A stretch of 64,000 nt of DNA from an uncultured bacterium (GTDB taxonomy: Bacteria > Verrucomicrobiota > Lentisphaeria > Victivallales > UBA1829). The stretch lies in the NCBI GenBank assembly GCA_902762495.1, contig CACWOL010000013.1, positions 1 to 64,000 on the forward strand, read 5' to 3'. Below are positions 60,832 through 64,000 of the stretch, one piece after another. Positions within the stretch are counted from its first letter, which is position 1; every line of letters starts with the position of its first letter. The translations under genes and the position numbers were made by a program. The notes under the pieces were generated by a model that saw nothing but the letters and a program-made list of their open reading frames with translations, searched no databases and was not told where the DNA came from.

Positions 60832-61491
60832 TCAGTTGCCCTGTACGATTCTCACTTTCGCCCAGGCGAAAAGCTGTCTTGAGGCGGAGGAGAAATCAAC
60901 GGGAGTACCGTTTTTCATGACAAGATATGACTGGACGATCTCTTTGTCGGCGGCGGATGCATGCTGTAAAAGCTCATCCAGGCGGGAGCAGTATATCCCG
61001 ATACGGCGGTATGTGGTCGCGCGAATGGCAAAAATCGCCGTCTTATACAGGTCGCGGAGGATGGCTTCATCCTTTTCGTAAAGCATGTTGTGGACGCAGG
61101 CGTGGTAAACGCCGCAGGCTCCGGTCAGAATCGCGCGGTCGATATCGCCGGGTTTGACGACCGCAAGCACGTCGTCCAGACTGCCGATCAGAGGTTTCGT
61201 GTCGCGGCAGAACTGGAACAGCTCCGAGGGTTCCCAGTGCAGGAGTTCCTCTTTGCCGGACAGGAACCCGCAGACCAGCTCCCTGTGGTCGAGCAAAACC
61301 AGCATGGCGTCATAGGACGCGATATCCTCCGGGGTCAGCGCGTCCAGGATCACGACCGGGTCGATGTCACTGGATTCCGTCGCTTCACCGCGGGCATAGC
61401 TCCCCTGAAGCCCGGCGAACCACACGCGTTCCCCGAACGTCTTCCGCAGAGACTGCGCAAAGCGTTCCAGCCAGGATTCAAGGTCGATCAT
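60832..61491 (-). CDS. Nucleotidyltransferase-domain protein
   Basis: A 219-residue protein with a polymerase-beta-type nucleotidyltransferase core: the motif GSYARGEATESSDIDPVVI (G-S, then D-x-D) sits at about residues 29-47, followed by a helical C-terminal domain (LTGACGVYHACVHNMLYEKD). It resembles aminoglycoside nucleotidyltransferases and MNT antitoxin-type enzymes. Substrate unknown. It follows the MarR gene by 21 bp on the same strand with GGAGGA, so it is likely the target of that regulator. A drug-modifying role is a reasonable guess. Confidence 0.75.
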   Translation of the reverse strand: MIDLESWLERFAQSLRKTFGERVWFAGLQGSYARGEATESSDIDPVVILDALTPEDIASYDAMLVLLDHRELVCGFLSGKEELLHWEPSELFQFCRDTKPLIGSLDDVLAVVKPGDIDRAILTGACGVYHACVHNMLYEKDEAILRDLYKTAIFAIRATTYRRIGIYCSRLDELLQHASAADKEIVQSYLVMKNGTPVDFSSASRQLFAWAKVRIVQGN

Positions 61492-61512
61492 AACGTCCTC
61501 CGTTCGGGTGGC

Positions 61513-62007
61513 TCAGTCCTCTTTTTCGAATTCCGCGGCCTGTTCTTCGACTTCGGGCTGAAGCGTCTCGACCATCTGCTCCAGGACTTCCAGGAAGATC
61601 TGCTGTTTCTTCTCGTCGATGTTGCGGAAGAAATGATCCATGTAGTCGGTGAAATAGTTGTCGTGGCGGCGTTTCAGCGCGATGCCCTGTTTCGTGAGGG
61701 AGATATGGATTGCGCGGCGGTCTTCGCTGGACTGTTCACGCTGGACGATGCCGTCCTCCACGAGGGAGTCGATCGTCTGGGACACGGCGCCGGGGGTCAG
61801 GCCGAAGACTTCGGCGATGTCCTTCAGCATCGGGGGCTGGTCCATGTTGGCGAAAAGATAGCTGATGACGCGGATCTTGCCGAGCGTTATCTTCTTGTTG
61901 TTGAGCGTGTTTCCGGGCGCACCGAGAACGCGGAGCAAGTCGGTGATTTGAAAGAGGAGTTCCCAGGACATCTGGGGTGTGCGGCGGGAGGCGGGGGTGG
62001 CCGGCAT
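61513..62007 (-). CDS. MarR-family transcriptional regulator
   Basis: A 164-residue winged-helix repressor. The DNA-binding region (PMLKDIAEVFGLTPGAVSQ, then TIDSLVEDGIVQRE and the wing SSEDRRAIHISLTKQG) is typical, and flanking helices form the dimer. Start at ATG 62007, which has AAGGAG at proper distance; an in-frame ATG at 62028 lies upstream of that site and is rejected. Its promoter is overlapped by a palindrome, so autorepression relieved by a small ligand is expected. Confidence 0.9.
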   Translation of the reverse strand: MPATPASRRTPQMSWELLFQITDLLRVLGAPGNTLNNKKITLGKIRVISYLFANMDQPPMLKDIAEVFGLTPGAVSQTIDSLVEDGIVQREQSSEDRRAIHISLTKQGIALKRRHDNYFTDYMDHFFRNIDEKKQQIFLEVLEQMVETLQPEVEEQAAEFEKED

Positions 62008-62059
62008 ATTGTTTATTCTCCTTACCATTTAAGGCGTATGATTGTTTTAACAGGGGAAA

Positions 62060-62101
62060 TATGTTGGTATTATACTATACAACATAAAAATGAAAAAGCA
62101 A
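62060..62101 (-). promoter_or_regulatory. Promoter and palindromic operator of the marR operon
   Basis: Minus-strand TTGCTT (62096-62101), 17-bp spacer, TATAGT (62073-62078). A palindrome at 62060-62086 (arms TATGTTGGTAT and ATACAACATA, differing by one base) covers the -10, a fitting MarR site. Confidence 0.75.
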
Positions 62102-62179
62102 GCCGGAAGTCTGAAAAATGCAATATATATAGAAAATGCCCGAAATGCCACGAAGAACATGCGAACGGATAAAGAAAAA

Positions 62180-63055
62180 TCAGCCGCGTCCGAGCGAGTT
62201 TTCCCCGCCTGCGAACTGGTCCAGACCGTAATCGGCGGCCGCCGAGGACTTCCAGCCGCGCTGCCGCGCCGCCTCGTACAGCAGGATGGTCGCGGCGGTC
62301 GCCACGTTCAGGGAATCCATCAGCCCGAGCATCGGGATCACGACCTTCTGATCGGCGGAATCCATCCAGTACGGGGTCAGGCCGAACTGCTCCGCGCCGA
62401 CCACAATCGCCACGCCGTGCGCCATGTCCGCATCCGTGAAATTCTGCTTGGTGTGCGGCGTGGCGGCGAGCGTGCGGATGCCGAAGGAACGGAGCCAGGC
62501 GAGGCATTCCTCGGAGGTGGCCTCGGCAAGCGGGACGGAGAAGATCGCGCCGGTGCTGGCGCGAATCACGTTCGGATTGTAGAAGTCGGTCTGCTTGTTG
62601 CAGACGATCATGGCAGTGGCGCCGACGGCATCCGCGCTGCGGAGCATGGAGCCGAGGTTGCCGGGCTTTTCGATGGTCTCCGCCACGAGGTAAAGGCCGT
62701 TTTTCACCTTCGGGATGTCGGCGAGCGTCTTGCGTTTGACCTCGATCACGGCGATCAGCCCCTCGGGACGGTCGCGGTAGGCAAGCTTGCGGAGGATGTC
62801 CTCGGTGCAGCGGTAGAGCGACGCGCCGTGCGCGGCGAGGGAATCCAGCAGCGCGTCTTCGTTTTCGCCGAGGAAGAGCTCGGGGCAGTAGAAGACCTCG
62901 TGGAACTTCAGGCCAATGGCGTCCGCGCGGAAGAGTTCGCGGTAGCCCTCAAGCAGCGTCACGCCCTGCGCGTCGCGTTCCTTGCGTTCGCGCAGGGATG
63001 CGGCGTATTTGACCTTCGGGTTCTTCAGACTGGTGAGGAGTTCGTCGTGCCGCAT
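62180..63055 (-). CDS. SpoU/TrmH-family rRNA methyltransferase
   Basis: A 291-residue 2'-O-ribose methyltransferase. The N-terminal substrate-binding part (NPKVKYAASLRERKERDAQG, then LLEGYREL) precedes the knotted catalytic domain: VAETIEKPGNLGSMLRSADA (motif 1 with the catalytic Arg), IVVGAEQFGLTPYW and IPMLGLMDSLNVATAATILL (SAM loop). The rRNA or tRNA target is not predictable. 30 bp after the aminotransferase on the same strand. Confidence 0.9.
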   Translation of the reverse strand: MRHDELLTSLKNPKVKYAASLRERKERDAQGVTLLEGYRELFRADAIGLKFHEVFYCPELFLGENEDALLDSLAAHGASLYRCTEDILRKLAYRDRPEGLIAVIEVKRKTLADIPKVKNGLYLVAETIEKPGNLGSMLRSADAVGATAMIVCNKQTDFYNPNVIRASTGAIFSVPLAEATSEECLAWLRSFGIRTLAATPHTKQNFTDADMAHGVAIVVGAEQFGLTPYWMDSADQKVVIPMLGLMDSLNVATAATILLYEAARQRGWKSSAAADYGLDQFAGGENSLGRG

Positions 63056-63085
63056 GAGTGCTGCCGGGGTGGGGTCGTGCCGTTG

Positions 63086-64000
63086 TCAGGCTTTTTTGTC
63101 CGCGAGGAGCTTGCGAACGCCGGCGAGTTTCACGCAGACGCAGAAGAGCTCGATGGCGGTCTTCAGTTCGTCGAGCGGGGGATAGGACGGCGCGATGCGG
63201 ATGTTGCGGTCGAGCGGATCATGGTGCAGCGGGAACGTCGAGCCGGGGCCGGTCAGTTTGACGCCGGCTTCTTTCGCGAGCTCGATGACGGCTGTCGCGC
63301 AGCCGGGGATGGTGTCGAGGGCGATGAAGTAGCCGCCCTTCGGACGGATCCAGGAGGCAAGCCCGGTCTCGCCGAGTTCGCGTTCGAGCGTATTGAGCAC
63401 GAGGTCGAATTTCGGGCGGAGTTCGCGCGCCAGGACGCGCATGTGTTCGCGGACGCCCTCGGCGCTCTTCAGATAACGCACGGTGCGGAGCTGGTTGAGC
63501 TTGTCCGGGCCGATGGTCTGGATGCTCATGTGATGCTTCAGTTCAGCGAAGTTGCCGGGTCCGGTGGCGAGCAGCGCCACGCCCGCGCCGGGGAACGTGA
63601 TCTTCGAGGTGGAGAAGAAGTAGTAGACGCGTTCGGGATTGCCCGCGGCCTCGGCGCTCGCGAAGATGTCCTTCAGATGGCATTCCTCGTAGATGTGATG
63701 CACGCCGTAGGCGTTGTCCCAGAATATGCGGAAATCGGGCGCGGCGGTGTGCATGGAGGCGAGGCGGTCGACGGTCTCGTCCGAGTAGCACACGCCCTGC
63801 GGATTGGAGTACAGCGGGACGCACCAGATGCCCTTCACAGCGGGGTCGGAACCGGCGAGCTTCTCGACCATGAACATGTCGGGGCCTTCGGGCGTCATCG
63901 GGACCGGGATCATTTCGATGCCGAGGTCCTCGCAGATCGCGAAATGGCGGTCGTAGCCGGGACACGGACAGAGGAATTTGACGGCGGGGAGGCGTCCCCA
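63086..64000 (-). CDS. Aspartate aminotransferase, type Ic (5' end cut by window)
   Basis: The last about 304 residues of a PLP-dependent aminotransferase; the frame continues beyond 64000 (AVKFLCPCPGYDRHFAICED comes just before the internal Met at 63913). Such sequences belong to the MocR-like type Ic aspartate aminotransferases known from Corynebacterium. The PLP lysine is in FFSTSKITFPGAG, the substrate-side motifs are VPLYSNPQGVCYSDE and FWDNAYGVHHIY, and the carboxylate-binding Arg is in NIRIAPSYP. It provides aspartate/glutamate interconversion. Confidence 0.85.
   Translation of the reverse strand, partial: WGRLPAVKFLCPCPGYDRHFAICEDLGIEMIPVPMTPEGPDMFMVEKLAGSDPAVKGIWCVPLYSNPQGVCYSDETVDRLASMHTAAPDFRIFWDNAYGVHHIYEECHLKDIFASAEAAGNPERVYYFFSTSKITFPGAGVALLATGPGNFAELKHHMSIQTIGPDKLNQLRTVRYLKSAEGVREHMRVLARELRPKFDLVLNTLERELGETGLASWIRPKGGYFIALDTIPGCATAVIELAKEAGVKLTGPGSTFPLHHDPLDRNIRIAPSYPPLDELKTAIELFCVCVKLAGVRKLLADKKA

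Noticed and set aside
1-64000. tRNA, rRNA, tmRNA, CRISPR, insertion sequence or replication origin
   Set aside because: Looked for by eye (T-arm GGTTCGAATCC-like strings, repeat arrays, transposase motifs, DnaA boxes); none was convincing.

Overview
The window is about 64 kb of high-GC Gram-negative bacterial chromosome. It most resembles Lentisphaerota or a related PVC-superphylum lineage, probably an anaerobe from a gut or other polysaccharide-rich habitat. Supporting signs are a Lentisphaerae-style pseudopilin (FTLIELLVVI followed by ASMLLPAL), an alpha ribosomal operon without rpsD (as in Chlamydia), DapL-type lysine and cell-wall biosynthesis, ThyX, LPS heptose genes, a GH95 fucosidase and two-component secretin-like families. 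The taxonomic call is an inference from gene content; no rRNA is present.

Layout. 1-5.4 kb is accessory: a DUF3791-like gene, three paralogous lipoproteins with a YceK-like C-terminus, a RelB/YafQ-type toxin-antitoxin pair and a DUF6364-type/PIN pair. 5.5-8.4 kb is the core rpmJ-rpsM-rpsK-rpoA-rplQ operon with a leader hairpin and a terminator. 8.5-9.5 kb is a compact three-gene DUF3990/DUF3791 cassette. 9.5-17.2 kb, minus strand, holds a Sel1-repeat lipoprotein and a TPP-riboswitch-controlled operon thiC-thiM-thiE/HAD fusion-thiD-membrane protein, followed by a GT-C membrane protein. 17.5-25.7 kb has a very large hybrid histidine kinase, dapL-rsmE, a metallophosphoesterase and a secreted metallo-beta-lactamase-fold protein.

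25.8-41 kb holds a pseudopilin, a structured-leader operon (118-aa membrane protein plus Tat-type Fe-S aldo/keto reductase), thyX, a second GT-C protein, a MATE exporter, a CPA2 antiporter, an EF-G-like GTPase, a GH95 enzyme and an M20 peptidase. 41-49 kb has tyrA with a cupin, a small secreted protein, folB, exbB-exbD-tonB, a ROK sugar kinase, hldA and maf. 49-60 kb contains iorAB and, across an inserted pair of damaged secretin-like genes on the other strand, paaK-ACT, which are normal partners of iorAB. These are followed by an RNA methyltransferase, radC, acpS and a heptosyltransferase. 60-64 kb, minus strand, has an unknown gene, a marR-nucleotidyltransferase operon under a palindromic operator, a SpoU methyltransferase and a cut-off type Ic aspartate aminotransferase.

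Regulatory layer. More than twenty promoters share one architecture (TTGa-type -35, 16-17 bp spacer, TATAgT/TATATT -10, usually with an upstream TG), so promoters can be read by eye with fair confidence. The most unusual signal is a 135-nt leader at 26962-27096. It has a perfect 10-bp helix enclosing two small hairpins, followed by an anti-Shine-Dalgarno element that can pair with either of two GAGGC copies, one of which is the ribosome binding site. This looks like a translational riboswitch of unknown ligand. No tRNA, rRNA, CRISPR array, insertion sequence or replication origin was recognised.
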